64,000 bases of DNA, taken from NCBI GenBank assembly GCA_035455745.1, contig DATIEP010000037.1, positions 116,758-180,757 of the forward strand, in the 5' to 3' direction. The notes below the pieces were generated by a model that did not search any database, was not told the origin of the DNA, and saw only the letters and a list, made by a program, of their open reading frames with translations. This stretch comes from JADGGM01 sp027307005 (GTDB lineage Bacteria; Gemmatimonadota; Gemmatimonadetes; Gemmatimonadales; Gemmatimonadaceae). Positions 8,907 through 18,076 of this stretch are shown here, piece by piece. The first letter of the stretch is position 1. Each line of letters starts with the position of its first letter. A program made the translations under genes and the position numbers.

Positions 8907-9896
8907 TCATGACGGCATCGTGAGCACGACGGCGCCGCGCACGTCGCCGGCGCGCAGCCGCTCGAGCGCCTCGTTCGCGTGATCCAGCGGCATGGGTTCG
9001 ACGTCGGTGCGCACAGGGACGCGCGGTGCGAGCTCCAGAAACTCGTCGCCATCGCGGCGCGTGAGATTGGCCACCGAGCGGATCACGCGCTCGCCCCACA
9101 GGATGTCGTACGGGAACGACGGGATGTCGCTCATGTGGATGCCGGCGCAAACGACGGTGCCGCCTTTCGCAACCGCACGCAGCGCAGCGGGAACGAGGGC
9201 GCCGACGGGCGCGAAGAGAATGGCGGCGTCGAGCTCGACGGGCGGCGTCTGATCCGATCCGCCGGCCCATTCTGCGCCTAACTGAAGGGCGAACTCCTGC
9301 GACGGCGCATCGCCGGGCCGCGTGAACGCGAACACCCGGCGGCCCTGCGAGCGGGCCACCTGCGCAATGAGATGAGCAGCCGCGCCGAAGCCATACAAGC
9401 CTAACGCTTCGCCGTCGCCCGCCGCGCGGAGCGCGCGATACCCGATGAGGCCCGCGCACAGGAGCGGCGCGGCGTGCGCATCGTCGTACGCGGACGGCAG
9501 CGGAAAACAGAAGCGCTCGTCGGCCACGCAGCAGTGGGCGTACCCGCCATCGATCTGGTAGCCCGTAAAGCGCGCGCGAACGCAGAGGTTCTCGCGACCG
9601 GACCTGCAGTATCTGCAGACGCCGCAGGTCCAGCCCAGCCATGGAACGCCGACCCGCGTACCGACATTGAATCGCGTCGCGCCATCGCCGCGGGCCGCAA
9701 CCGTCGCGACGACTTCATGGCCTAACACCAACGGCAGCTTGGGGTCGTGCAGCTCGCCGTCCACAACGTGGAGGTCGGTGCGGCAGACGGCGCACGCCCG
9801 CACCCGGAGCAGCACCTGACCCGGGCCGGGCACCGGGTCAGGGATCTCGCGCGCCACGAGCGGCGCACGCGACCGCTCGAGGACCATCGCGCGCAT
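8907..9896 (-). CDS. Zinc-dependent alcohol dehydrogenase
   Basis: Medium-chain alcohol dehydrogenase of 329 residues. Catalytic zinc ligands are expected at CAVCRTDLH (about C38) and GHEVV (about H60). The structural zinc lobe has the four-cysteine pattern CGVCRYCRSGRENLC. The nucleotide-binding glycines are at GLYGFGAAAH. The CRTDLHVVDGEL context resembles the AdhA/CAD2-like bacterial subgroup. The gene starts 9 bases after the stop of the Yip1-like gene on the same strand and has no strong ribosome binding site of its own, so it is probably read by coupling. All three GTTAGGC words inside it lie in coding orientation. Confidence 0.9.
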   Translation of the reverse strand: MRAMVLERSRAPLVAREIPDPVPGPGQVLLRVRACAVCRTDLHVVDGELHDPKLPLVLGHEVVATVAARGDGATRFNVGTRVGVPWLGWTCGVCRYCRSGRENLCVRARFTGYQIDGGYAHCCVADERFCFPLPSAYDDAHAAPLLCAGLIGYRALRAAGDGEALGLYGFGAAAHLIAQVARSQGRRVFAFTRPGDAPSQEFALQLGAEWAGGSDQTPPVELDAAILFAPVGALVPAALRAVAKGGTVVCAGIHMSDIPSFPYDILWGERVIRSVANLTRRDGDEFLELAPRVPVRTDVEPMPLDHANEALERLRAGDVRGAVVLTMPS

Positions 9897-9905
9897 GATG
9901 CCAAC

Positions 9906-10625
9906 TTACATCGATCGCATCGCCTGGTAGAGCGGGAAGACGGTCGCCAGGATCCACACGATGAACGCCGCGGTCATGGCCTTGGACCGCGGGATCTTTC
10001 CGATCACGGCGAGCCCAATGCCCAGCAGAATCGTGCACCAGATCGTGAAGAGATCGATGCGCGCGAGCAGCGTGAGCACGATCAGCGATGTGTTCGACAC
10101 GTCGAGGAAATGCGCCGGACTCACCGTGATCTTCGTCGCCGAGGTCAGCGACGACGGATCAGAGAAGAACGCGATGAGTGCGCCGGCGATGAACTGAAAA
10201 ATCTTCGGGAACGCGGCGTACGATGCCACGAGCAGGCCGCCGCCGAGGTTCATCGTCGAATCGAACAGCTTCCCGATGAGCCACAGCAACAGCCCAACGA
10301 AGAAAATGCCGATCGGAATGCCGATGAGAAAAAAGACGACTTGAAACGTGCCGAAGATGGCTTTGCCCTTCTCCATCTGCGCTGCCGTCACCTGCGGATT
10401 CGCCCGCATCGCCGCCGCCGTCGCGCGAGCATACTCGGCGTCGAATACCGGCTGCGTCAGCGACTTCGTACCGATAAAAATCAGGCAGCAGATCACGGTG
10501 ACTACGACCATCGGCAGAAACCAATTCCCGTTCTGCCTGCGCGCGAAGACCTCGCTCGGCGATGTGAAAATGTCGATGAAGTCTTCCCATACCGAGGGCG
10601 CTTTCGATGCCGCACTGGCCGTCAT
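9906..10625 (-). CDS. Yip1-family integral membrane protein
   Basis: 239-residue membrane protein with a short soluble N-terminus containing WEDFIDIFTSPSEVFARR, the kind of start typical of bacterial YIP1-domain proteins, followed by five hydrophobic segments (near residues 37-54, 93-116, 128-150, 170-195 and 208-228). GGAG lies 7 bases before the ATG. The gene is directly upstream of the alcohol dehydrogenase on the minus strand. The function of bacterial Yip1 proteins is not established; I infer only membrane location. Confidence 0.75.
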   Translation of the reverse strand: MTASAASKAPSVWEDFIDIFTSPSEVFARRQNGNWFLPMVVVTVICCLIFIGTKSLTQPVFDAEYARATAAAMRANPQVTAAQMEKGKAIFGTFQVVFFLIGIPIGIFFVGLLLWLIGKLFDSTMNLGGGLLVASYAAFPKIFQFIAGALIAFFSDPSSLTSATKITVSPAHFLDVSNTSLIVLTLLARIDLFTIWCTILLGIGLAVIGKIPRSKAMTAAFIVWILATVFPLYQAMRSM

Positions 10626-10694
10626 TCGAGTCTCCGAGCAGGAGTCGTGAGGAAGGGGAGAGACAGGGGAGATGCCTCTACAGTGTGGAGCGGC

Positions 10695-12518
10695 TCACCG
10701 TACGTGCAAGAGGCCCGAACGGATTCGAATCGCCTTCGGGCTGGCCGCAGGGTCGGCTTCCACGCGAACCGTCACGCGTTCCTGCACTTGCAACTTCCCC
10801 GTCACATCGAGCGTGTCGTCTCCTCTCTGCAGGTGAAAGATCACCGGCGTTCCCGTGCGCAAGCCGACCTTCTCGCGGAGTCGATTGATGAATTCGGGGT
10901 CTGTCACCGGGACGCCGGCCACCGAGAGCAGATAGTCGCCGGCTTGCACGCCGGCCTCGTCCGCCGATGAGCCCGGCGCAACACGCGCAACCCGCACGCC
11001 GGCCGAATCGTTTTCCGCTGATACGCCGAGTGTCGGCGTGCGCACCGTGTCGATGGTGGCGCGGAGACCGGCGAGCGGCAGCAGCGTTTTCCATGGATAC
11101 GGATCGCGACCGTCGATGTATCTCGCGTTGAAATCGGCGAACGACTGTCCGCCGGCCGCAGCGCTCACCGCGGCCCACCACTGCGCATCGGTGAAGCCGG
11201 TGCCGTGCTGATAGCACTCGCGATAGAGGGAGCGCATCACGTCATCGAGCGACGCGTGATTGTCGCTGGCATCGCGGATCATGATGTCGAGCATCAATCC
11301 GGCGAGCGATCCCTTGGGATAGTAGATGTCGGCGGTACCGTCCTCGGGGTGGATCCACGTCGTGAGCGACGCATCGGTGAGCGCGACGGGCGGCGAGTTC
11401 GCCACTTCTGCCATCTTGCCGGCCGTCAACTCGAAGAAGCCCGCGGAGTCGATGACGCCGGCGCGGACTTCGGACAAGTCAGCGTAATAGTCGGTGATGC
11501 CTTCGCTCATCCACAGCCACGGCGTGGGCTGCTCGTGCGCGTACTGGTACGGCCAGAGGTCGGACGGACGGAGTCGCTTGACGTTCCAGGCGTGGAAAAT
11601 CTCGTGGGCGTAAATCGACATCTCGATCGGCTCGCCGATGGCGAGCGGCGTGGTGACATCGACGTGCGAGTTGGCGTGCTCCAGGCCCGAGATGCCGCCG
11701 TAGCTCGAGTCGGCAATCTGCATCACGGTGTACGTGGTGAACGGCACGTCGCCGAACACCGCGCCCTCGACGGGGATGATCTTCGCCAGATGGGCGAGTG
11801 TCGACGCGAGCGTCGGCTTGGGCATGCTGCCCGACGGATACGCCGCAAAGCGCAGCCATCCGTTAGGCGCGCGCACGCTGTCCACGTCGAAACGCCCAAC
11901 GAAGAACGGCATGTCGACGAGCTCGTGATAGCTGGACGCGGTGAACGTGGACGGCGCCGGCCCCGGCGTCATTCCGGTGATCACGCGCCAGGCCGGCTCG
12001 GTGCGAATCGTGACGGTCGACGGGAAGTCGAAGCTGCGCCCTTCCGGATACAGAAACACGTTCGTGCCGTTGAACATCACGAAGTCCGAGCGCGCCCACG
12101 CCATGGCATTGTCGAGCGTGTCGGCGAGATAGTCGAACGACACGGTGATCGACTTGCTGCCCGCCGGTCTGACGCGCCAGGTGTCGTAGTCGACTTTGTC
12201 CCAGGAGAGCGCGCGGCCCGCGCTCGCGGCGCCGAACCGCAGGACCGCACGCGCGAAGTAGTCAAGCTCGTACGAGCCGGGCGTCCACGCCGGCAGCGCG
12301 AGGATCACCGGCGCGTCACCGGCGTCGACATTGAACGTCATGTCGACGTGGAGCACACGGCGCCGCGCGTCCGACGAATCGAACGTCACGCGATACGCGA
12401 TGTTGCTGATCGGCGCCGACGTCGCCGCGCTCGTAGCGTTGCGCGCGGGTTGAGCAGGAGCGATCGCGACCCAACCGAACGACGCGGCGAGGATCGCGAG
12501 GCACATCGGGAGACGCAT
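10695..12518 (-). CDS. M61-family glycyl aminopeptidase-like metalloprotease with PDZ domain
   Basis: 607-residue exported zinc peptidase. MRLPMCLAILAASFGWVAIA is a signal peptide ending before AQPAR; AGGA lies about 8 bases before this ATG. The N-terminal domain resembles the M61 beta-sandwich (ILALPAWTPGSYELDYFAR), the zinc helix is HEIFH near residue 305 followed by AWNVKRLRP, and the third ligand region is WMSEGITDYYAD. A PDZ-like segment occupies the C-terminus (GVRVARVAPGSSADEAGV). The longer reading frame to 13367 was rejected because the part before residue 1 is arginine-rich and runs into the opposite M42 gene. A second M61 gene lies at 51703-53334. Confidence 0.88.
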   Translation of the reverse strand: MRLPMCLAILAASFGWVAIAPAQPARNATSAATSAPISNIAYRVTFDSSDARRRVLHVDMTFNVDAGDAPVILALPAWTPGSYELDYFARAVLRFGAASAGRALSWDKVDYDTWRVRPAGSKSITVSFDYLADTLDNAMAWARSDFVMFNGTNVFLYPEGRSFDFPSTVTIRTEPAWRVITGMTPGPAPSTFTASSYHELVDMPFFVGRFDVDSVRAPNGWLRFAAYPSGSMPKPTLASTLAHLAKIIPVEGAVFGDVPFTTYTVMQIADSSYGGISGLEHANSHVDVTTPLAIGEPIEMSIYAHEIFHAWNVKRLRPSDLWPYQYAHEQPTPWLWMSEGITDYYADLSEVRAGVIDSAGFFELTAGKMAEVANSPPVALTDASLTTWIHPEDGTADIYYPKGSLAGLMLDIMIRDASDNHASLDDVMRSLYRECYQHGTGFTDAQWWAAVSAAAGGQSFADFNARYIDGRDPYPWKTLLPLAGLRATIDTVRTPTLGVSAENDSAGVRVARVAPGSSADEAGVQAGDYLLSVAGVPVTDPEFINRLREKVGLRTGTPVIFHLQRGDDTLDVTGKLQVQERVTVRVEADPAASPKAIRIRSGLLHVR

Positions 12519-12881
12519 CGGATGTCCTCGGGGGATGGGCAGACGGCGTCCCAATATGGCCGCACCGCGGCGCCACGACAAACATTCGGGCGTCCGAATT
12601 GTGTGCGGCGCGATATTCCTTCGACAGTCCGGTATGTGGGCCAGGGCGACGTTCGGCATCGGCGGTGTTGGCTCCGCCCCGGCGTGGCCGCCGCGCCGGA
12701 GGTCGCCGATGCGCAGCGGTTGGGCGTGCGGGTGCGGAGGGCGCAACGGCGTGCCGGCCCAACGGCCCGGCCTTACGGAAGGCGGTGCTGGTCTCGCATA
12801 TTGGGTGGTTCGCACGCGCCGCACGCCCGCGGAGTTAGGCGGCGCATACCGACCTTCTCCGAACGGAACGACGCGATCACC
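12519..12881. other. Divergent intergenic region, no gene recognised
   Basis: 363 bases between the M61 gene (minus) and the M42 gene (plus). Reading frames across it translate into Arg/Pro/Ala-rich sequence without domain character. It contains one GTTAGGC (12835-12841) and several GTTGGGC/GCCCAAC words. Promoters for both genes should be here but I cannot place them. Confidence 0.5.
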
Positions 12882-13949
12882 ATGCTGCCCCCCACCGCAG
12901 TGGCCTTTCTCGAGCGATTGTTGGATACGCCCGGCCCGTCGGGCTTCGAATCTGCACCCGCGCGCCTGTGGCGCGAAGAAGCGGCGCGCTTCGCCACCGT
13001 ACGGGGCGACGTCCACGGCAACAGCATGGCGACCGTCGAAGGCGGCGGGGCCCCGACCATCATGCTCGCGGGCCACATCGATGAGATCGGCGTCATCGTG
13101 CAGCACGTGGACGACGACGGGTACGTCTACATTGCGCCGATCGGCGGGTGGGACGTGCAGGTGCTCGTCGGCCAGCGCATCCGATTTCTCGGCGCCCAGG
13201 GCGATGTGTTCGGCATCGTGGGAAAAAAGCCGATCCACTTGCTGCGCGCTGACGATCGCGAAAAAGCGTCCAAGCTCACAGACTTGTGGGTCGACATCGG
13301 GTCGACGAGCGCGAAGGAGACCACGGCGCGTCTCAACGTCGGCGATGCCGGGGTGATCGATTCGCACACGATGACGTTTCCGAACAATCGAATCGTGTCA
13401 CGGTCGATCGACGATCGCATCGGCGCGTTCATCGTGCTCGAAGCGCTGCGCCGCTACGCGGAGAAGCCCGGCGCGGCACGCGTCGTCGCGACGGCCACGA
13501 CGCAGGAGGAGATCGGATATCGGGGCGGCGGCGCCGGCGTGAGTGCGGCGGCGATCGGCGCGCGGATGGCGATCGTGGTCGACGTCAGCTTCGCCACCGA
13601 CCACCCGGGCATCGAGAAGAAGGAGCTCGGCAACCATCCGATCGGCAGCGGACCCGTGTTGACGCGCGGGTCGATCATTTCGCCGGTGTCTTTCCGCTTG
13701 CTGCGGGAAACGGCGGATGCGCTCTCGATTCCGTACACGCTGCAGGCGGCGGGGCGCGACACGGGCACGGACGCCGACGCCATTCACATCGCGCGGGAAG
13801 GCATTGCGACGGCGCTCGTCTCGGTGCCCAACCGGTACATGCACTCGCCCAACGAGCTGGTGAGCCTGGACGACGTGGATCACACCGCGACGCTGATCGC
13901 GGAGACGTGCCGCCGCGTGACGGCGGCCATCGATTTCACCGACCGTTAG
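12882..13949 (+). CDS. M42-family aminopeptidase
   Basis: 355-residue cocatalytic metallo-aminopeptidase of the M42 (TET, glutamyl aminopeptidase/FrvX) type, cytoplasmic. Recognisable metal-site segments are AGHIDEIGVIV, IDSHTMTFPNNRIVSRSIDDRIG, and TTQEEIGYRGG with the catalytic glutamate pair. VVDVSFATDHPG and a C-terminal NRYMHSPNELVS histidine complete the set. ATG 12882 gives the normal family length and starts at LERLLDTPGPSGFE, a typical N-terminus. The stop TAG is inside a GTTAGGC word (13945-13951). These enzymes usually form dodecameric shells that trim short peptides; that is family knowledge. Confidence 0.92.
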   Translation: MLPPTAVAFLERLLDTPGPSGFESAPARLWREEAARFATVRGDVHGNSMATVEGGGAPTIMLAGHIDEIGVIVQHVDDDGYVYIAPIGGWDVQVLVGQRIRFLGAQGDVFGIVGKKPIHLLRADDREKASKLTDLWVDIGSTSAKETTARLNVGDAGVIDSHTMTFPNNRIVSRSIDDRIGAFIVLEALRRYAEKPGAARVVATATTQEEIGYRGGGAGVSAAAIGARMAIVVDVSFATDHPGIEKKELGNHPIGSGPVLTRGSIISPVSFRLLRETADALSIPYTLQAAGRDTGTDADAIHIAREGIATALVSVPNRYMHSPNELVSLDDVDHTATLIAETCRRVTAAIDFTDR

Positions 13950-13974
13950 GCACGTCGCGGGCGGCGGCGGCGCG

Positions 13975-15576
13975 TCACGCCGGTGTGGCCGTCGCGTCCC
14001 GCTTGCCGAGGATCACCCAGGACGCCGCGCCGCGAATGGCGGGCGACTTGTCGCGCAGCAGCGCCTGGAGCGCCTGCTGTGCGTTGGGCGAGCGCGCCTG
14101 GCCGATCGCGTGCACGGCGGCCACGCGCAAGGGCATCGGCCGCTGGCGCGCGAGCAGTCCCCGCTCGGTGCGCGCGAGCTCGACCAGTTTGTCGACGGAT
14201 TGTGCGGTGCCCAACTGACCGAGCGCCGCGACCAGCGCGACCTGCACGCGCGAGTCGGCTTCCTTCTCCAGCGCCTTGATGATCGAGTGCACCGAGCGCT
14301 GGCCGCTCGCGGCCACGTGGCCGGCCTTGCCGATCTCGGCGGTCACCGGAGTGGTGCCGCGAGACACGCGGCCCCGGCGCGCGGAGCCGATGCGCGCCAA
14401 CGCGTTGGCCGCCGCGGCGCGGATCCGGTCATCATCGTGATCGAGAAGCCGCATCAATTCGACTTCGGCCTCGACCACCTTGAGCTCGCCTAACAGCTCG
14501 GCGGCGTTGCGCACGACGTACCAGCGCGAGTCGCCGAGCATGTGGACCAGCGTCCGCACGCCGGTGCGCAGGCGGATCAGCGCGTCGTAGTAGACGCGCC
14601 GATCGCCGATCGTCGGCGCCGCGATCAGCGACTCGGCCAGCGCTTCGGCGCCCGCGTCCTCACACCGCGCGATGACCGCCATGTACTCGTCGTGCTGGTC
14701 GCGCCGACGCGGGAGAAGCGCCGTGACGCTGCGGAGAATGGGCGCCACCGCGATGCGCCGCAGCGCAACTCCGTATTGGCGGCGAATCGCGTCGTCCCCG
14801 AGCGCCGATTCGCGCACGACGATGCCGTGCAGCACGTCGGCTACGACATCGTGACGCGCGCGAGCTGACGCTTCGGCCACCACCTTGAGCAGCGCGTCCA
14901 GCTCGCGCGCCGCATCCTTGGGCGTCGTCACGGCATCGAGATGGCGGAACAGTGCGGTCCCGGACCCATTTTCGGTCTGCATGGACGTGAAGATGCCGAA
15001 CATCTCGTTGAGCCGCGCGGTGGTAGCGATGGTCGCGCCGACATCGGGCTCGGGAGCGTGGCCGTTGCTCGCAGCGCTGTCGCCATTTCGCCCGCGGGCG
15101 GCCGGCGCAAACACGGCGATGTCGGGAATCACATCGGCGCCAAACGCAGGCGCGGCAGTGGCGATGACCGGCGCAGCATCGACCGATGTCAAGGTCACGT
15201 GCACACTGCGCGCTTCGAGCGCATCGAGCCGCGCGACCACGGAATGTCCGCCGTCGCCGGCAGTCGGCGCCGTCGCGAGAATGCGCGCCATGAGCAGCAC
15301 ATCCGCGGGCGAGGACGGCTGGTCGAACGTGACGGCGCTGACCGAGTGCCCGGCGAGCTGCGCGACGAGATCGTCGGCTTCGGGCGTCGCATCGCCTAAC
15401 GGAGCACCGTTCACGTGCAGCCGTGCCCCGTGGACGCCGATCGTCACCGCGCCGGCGCGGGACGCATCGACGAGCAGGTGCAGCGACGCGAGCTGCAGGT
15501 CGTATGCGTCGCTGTCGTTGAGCAGCTGCGAGACGAGGCGAGCGAAGTGGCGTGCGAAGGTCGGTGCGTGATCCAT
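13975..15576 (-). CDS. HEAT-repeat protein
   Basis: 533-residue protein, apparently cytoplasmic, with no signal peptide. The C-terminal 190 residues contain HEAT/PBS-like helices (VVRNAAELLGELKVVEAEVE, IRAAAANALARIG, ALVAALGQLGTAQSVDKL, LRVAAVHAIGQARSPNAQQA, IRGAASWVILGKRD). The N-terminal 330 residues have no domain I recognise. GAGGAG lies upstream of the ATG at a usable distance. HEAT repeats usually act as protein-binding scaffolds; the partner is unknown. It converges on the M42 gene and is divergent from the HDAC-like gene. Confidence 0.75.
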   Translation of the reverse strand: MDHAPTFARHFARLVSQLLNDSDAYDLQLASLHLLVDASRAGAVTIGVHGARLHVNGAPLGDATPEADDLVAQLAGHSVSAVTFDQPSSPADVLLMARILATAPTAGDGGHSVVARLDALEARSVHVTLTSVDAAPVIATAAPAFGADVIPDIAVFAPAARGRNGDSAASNGHAPEPDVGATIATTARLNEMFGIFTSMQTENGSGTALFRHLDAVTTPKDAARELDALLKVVAEASARARHDVVADVLHGIVVRESALGDDAIRRQYGVALRRIAVAPILRSVTALLPRRRDQHDEYMAVIARCEDAGAEALAESLIAAPTIGDRRVYYDALIRLRTGVRTLVHMLGDSRWYVVRNAAELLGELKVVEAEVELMRLLDHDDDRIRAAAANALARIGSARRGRVSRGTTPVTAEIGKAGHVAASGQRSVHSIIKALEKEADSRVQVALVAALGQLGTAQSVDKLVELARTERGLLARQRPMPLRVAAVHAIGQARSPNAQQALQALLRDKSPAIRGAASWVILGKRDATATPA

Positions 15577-15799
15577 GCCGGGCAGGACTCCTCGAGAGTG
15601 GCGCGGCCGCTCCCGCGCCCGTCAGCTCAGCTGTCGCGCCCGATGCGGGCACGTCCGATCTACTTAAGGACCAGCGAGCACGCTCACGCGTAACTGCCTC
15701 GCGCGCGGCAACTAAGCCGATGTTCGGCAGCTGGAACTGTCTCACGCGGAGGCATAACATACGCAGCACGTTCAACATCGCAGACGCATCCTTTCCTTC

Positions 15800-16699
15800 A
15801 TGCTGCTCGCCTGGTCCTCAGCCGCGTACGTGGTGCCCCTGCCCCCCGGGCACCGGTTCCCGATGGCCAAGTACCGTCTGCTCAGAGACCGCGTGATCGA
15901 CGACGGCATCATTGCCGAGTCGCGTGTGCTCGAGCCGGAGCGCGCCAGAATCGAGGACGTTCGCCTGGTACACACCGAGCGCTACGTGCACGACATCGAC
16001 ACGGGACACCTCGACGCCGCCGAAGTTCGGCGGCTGGGGTTCCCGTGGTCGCCGGCGTTGGTCGAGCGGTCGTACCGATCCGTTGGCGGCACCGTGGCCG
16101 CATCGCGTGCAGCGTTGGAGCACGGCATCGCCATCAACCTGTCCGGCGGCACGCACCACGCGTTCGCGGATCACGGCGAAGGGTTTTGCGTGTTCAACGA
16201 TGTGGCCATCGCGATTCGCGCGCTCCAGCACGAGGATCGCGTCGCGCGCGCCGTGGTCATCGACCTCGACGTGCACCAGGGCAACGGAACCAACGCGATC
16301 TTCACCGGCGACGAGCGCGTGTTTACGTTCAGCATGCACGGCGCGAAGAACTACCCGTTTCATCGCATGCCGGGATGCGTGGACATCGAGCTGCCGGATG
16401 GAACCGGCGACGACGCCTACCTCGAGGTCCTCGCCGGCGCCCTGCCCAACGCACTCCGCGCCGCCGATGCGCAGCTGGCGGTCTATCTCGCCGGGGCCGA
16501 CGTCCTCGCCGGCGATCGGTTAGGCAGGCTGGGGCTGACGCACGCCGGGGTCGCGCGACGCGACGCGTTGGTGCTCGATGCGTGTCGCGAGATCGGCCTC
16601 CCGGTTGCCATCGTCCTGGGCGGCGGCTACGGCGCTCGACTCTCGGACACGGTCGACGCGCACGTGCAGACCGTCCGCCTCGCCGCTGCCTATGCCTAA
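15800..16699 (+). CDS. Histone deacetylase-superfamily amidohydrolase
   Basis: 299-residue arginase-fold zinc deacetylase (bacterial HDAC-like/AcuC group). The active-site histidine pair is H119-H120 (GGTHHAF). The zinc ligands by homology are D157 and H159 (DLDVHQGNG) and D234 (LAGADVLAGDRLG), and the GGGYG turn follows at about residue 274. Bacterial members deacetylate small N-acetyl compounds or acetyl-lysine proteins; the substrate here is unknown. The ATG is not preceded by a clear Shine-Dalgarno sequence. The stop TAA lies inside GCCTAAC (16694-16700), and the next gene starts 6 bases later, so the two are probably co-transcribed. Confidence 0.9.
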   Translation: MLLAWSSAAYVVPLPPGHRFPMAKYRLLRDRVIDDGIIAESRVLEPERARIEDVRLVHTERYVHDIDTGHLDAAEVRRLGFPWSPALVERSYRSVGGTVAASRAALEHGIAINLSGGTHHAFADHGEGFCVFNDVAIAIRALQHEDRVARAVVIDLDVHQGNGTNAIFTGDERVFTFSMHGAKNYPFHRMPGCVDIELPDGTGDDAYLEVLAGALPNALRAADAQLAVYLAGADVLAGDRLGRLGLTHAGVARRDALVLDACREIGLPVAIVLGGGYGARLSDTVDAHVQTVRLAAAYA

Positions 16700-16705
16700 C
16701 GCGAA

Positions 16706-17593
16706 ATGCCCCTGACGACGACCACGGCCGTCCCGCTCTTCTGGACATCGTACGGTCCGCGCGGCGCGCCGCGCCTCCTCGTGCTCCACGGCGGTCCCGG
16801 CGCGTCGCACGACTATCTGCTGCCGCAAATGCTGGAGTTGGCCGATCGATATCAGCTCGTGTTCTACGACCAGCGCGGGAGCGGCCAGTCGCGGACCACC
16901 GATCAGGCGCCGGTCACGTGGCGCACGCACGTCGACGACCTCGCGCGACTCGGTCCGGAGCTCGGTCTCGAGCCGCTGTCGTTGATCGGCTACTCGTGGG
17001 GCGGACTGCTCGCGTTGCTGTACGCCATAGAAGCGTATCGCGGCATCGGCCCGCGCCCGGCGCGCATGGTGGTGATCGATCCCGCTCCCATTTCGCGACC
17101 ACTGCGTGAGTCCTTCGAAGCCGAATTCGCGCGACGACAGGCGTCGGACACCGTCACCAAGCTCCGCGAACAGCTCGCCGCATCCGGATTGCGCGAGCGT
17201 GATCCTGAGGCGTACCGGCAGCGCGCCTTCGAGCTCAGCGTTGCGGGCTATTTCGGAAACGCCGAACGCGCGCGCGCCCTGACGCCGTTTCGCATCATCG
17301 CGCGCATCCAGAAAGCCGTCTGGTCCAGCCTGGGCGACTATGACTTACGGAACGGACTCACCACGGTTCAATGTCCAACGCTGATCATTCATGGCCGGCT
17401 GGATCCGATCCCGCTCGAGTCGTCCGAGGAAGCAGCCCGGGCGCTACCGAACGCGCGCCTCGTGGTGCTCGACGAGAGCGGTCACGTACCTTACGTTGAA
17501 GCACCAGACGCCCTGTTCGCAGCCATCCGGCGATTCCTCGACGAAACCGCGTCGCTCGCATCTCCTTCGTCATCACCGCCCGAGACCACATGA
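16706..17593 (+). CDS. Alpha/beta hydrolase, proline iminopeptidase-like (S33)
   Basis: 295-residue alpha/beta hydrolase. The oxyanion motif HGGPG is near residue 28, the nucleophile elbow GYSWGG gives S97, and the acid and base fit D233 (LDPIP) and H260 (SGHVPY). HGGPGASHDY and FYDQRGSGQS are typical of proline iminopeptidases and related prolyl/tricorn-interacting aminopeptidases, so release of N-terminal proline from peptides is the likeliest activity, but other S33 esterases share these motifs. No signal peptide. It overlaps the next gene by ATGA. Confidence 0.88.
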   Translation: MPLTTTTAVPLFWTSYGPRGAPRLLVLHGGPGASHDYLLPQMLELADRYQLVFYDQRGSGQSRTTDQAPVTWRTHVDDLARLGPELGLEPLSLIGYSWGGLLALLYAIEAYRGIGPRPARMVVIDPAPISRPLRESFEAEFARRQASDTVTKLREQLAASGLRERDPEAYRQRAFELSVAGYFGNAERARALTPFRIIARIQKAVWSSLGDYDLRNGLTTVQCPTLIIHGRLDPIPLESSEEAARALPNARLVVLDESGHVPYVEAPDALFAAIRRFLDETASLASPSSSPPETT

Positions 17594-18057
17594 GCGCTTC
17601 CGACGAGACGGTTCAGCCATATCTCGCAACGATCGAGGTTGGCGGCCGTCGGCTGGATGTATCCGTGCTCATCTCGTACGACGGAATCGAATATGGCGGC
17701 CGACTGTGGTTCGCCGAAACCGAATGGGAGGACGAAGGCATTCCGGACCGCGGCAATCTGCCGGGCCGGAGCCGACAAGAAGTCGAGCAGATGGCGCGCC
17801 ACCTTACGGAAGAAGACTTGATCGCGCGCTATCGCCGAGCCGCGGCGAGTCGCAGACGATTCATCGCGCTGCGCTCGGTCACCGAGGATTTTCTGGCGAA
17901 AGTGCGATATCTGAATCAGGTCGCGATCTCGATGCGCGCGGGACTCATCGACACCGAAGGCGCAGCACAAGAAATCGACTACACCGAGCACCAACTGCAC
18001 GAGCTCGTCCGTCAGTTCCGTGAGGTGGCCGGAGTCGAGCAGCGCGTCGAGGCGTGA
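17590..18057 (+). CDS. Uncharacterised 155-residue protein
   Basis: Not recognised. The start ATG is in the ATGA overlap with the upstream hydrolase, good evidence that it is a real, coupled gene. It has a beta-rich N-terminal half (YLATIEVGGRRLDVSVLIS, GIEYGGRLWFAETEWEDEG) and a strongly charged helical C-terminal half (LTEEDLIARYRRAAASRRRF). There is no signal peptide, no membrane segment and no cysteine motif. Acidic-basic periodicity suggests a soluble protein, possibly a small binding or regulatory protein. It is followed by another unknown gene. Confidence 0.75.
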   Translation: MSASDETVQPYLATIEVGGRRLDVSVLISYDGIEYGGRLWFAETEWEDEGIPDRGNLPGRSRQEVEQMARHLTEEDLIARYRRAAASRRRFIALRSVTEDFLAKVRYLNQVAISMRAGLIDTEGAAQEIDYTEHQLHELVRQFREVAGVEQRVEA

Positions 18058-18076
18058 CCATGCGACGCCCCTCGTC

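Noticed and set aside
10695..13367. A 890-residue reading of the M61 gene
   Set aside because: Residues before the MRLPMCL signal peptide are low-complexity and overlap the opposite M42 gene, whose protein is clearly real.
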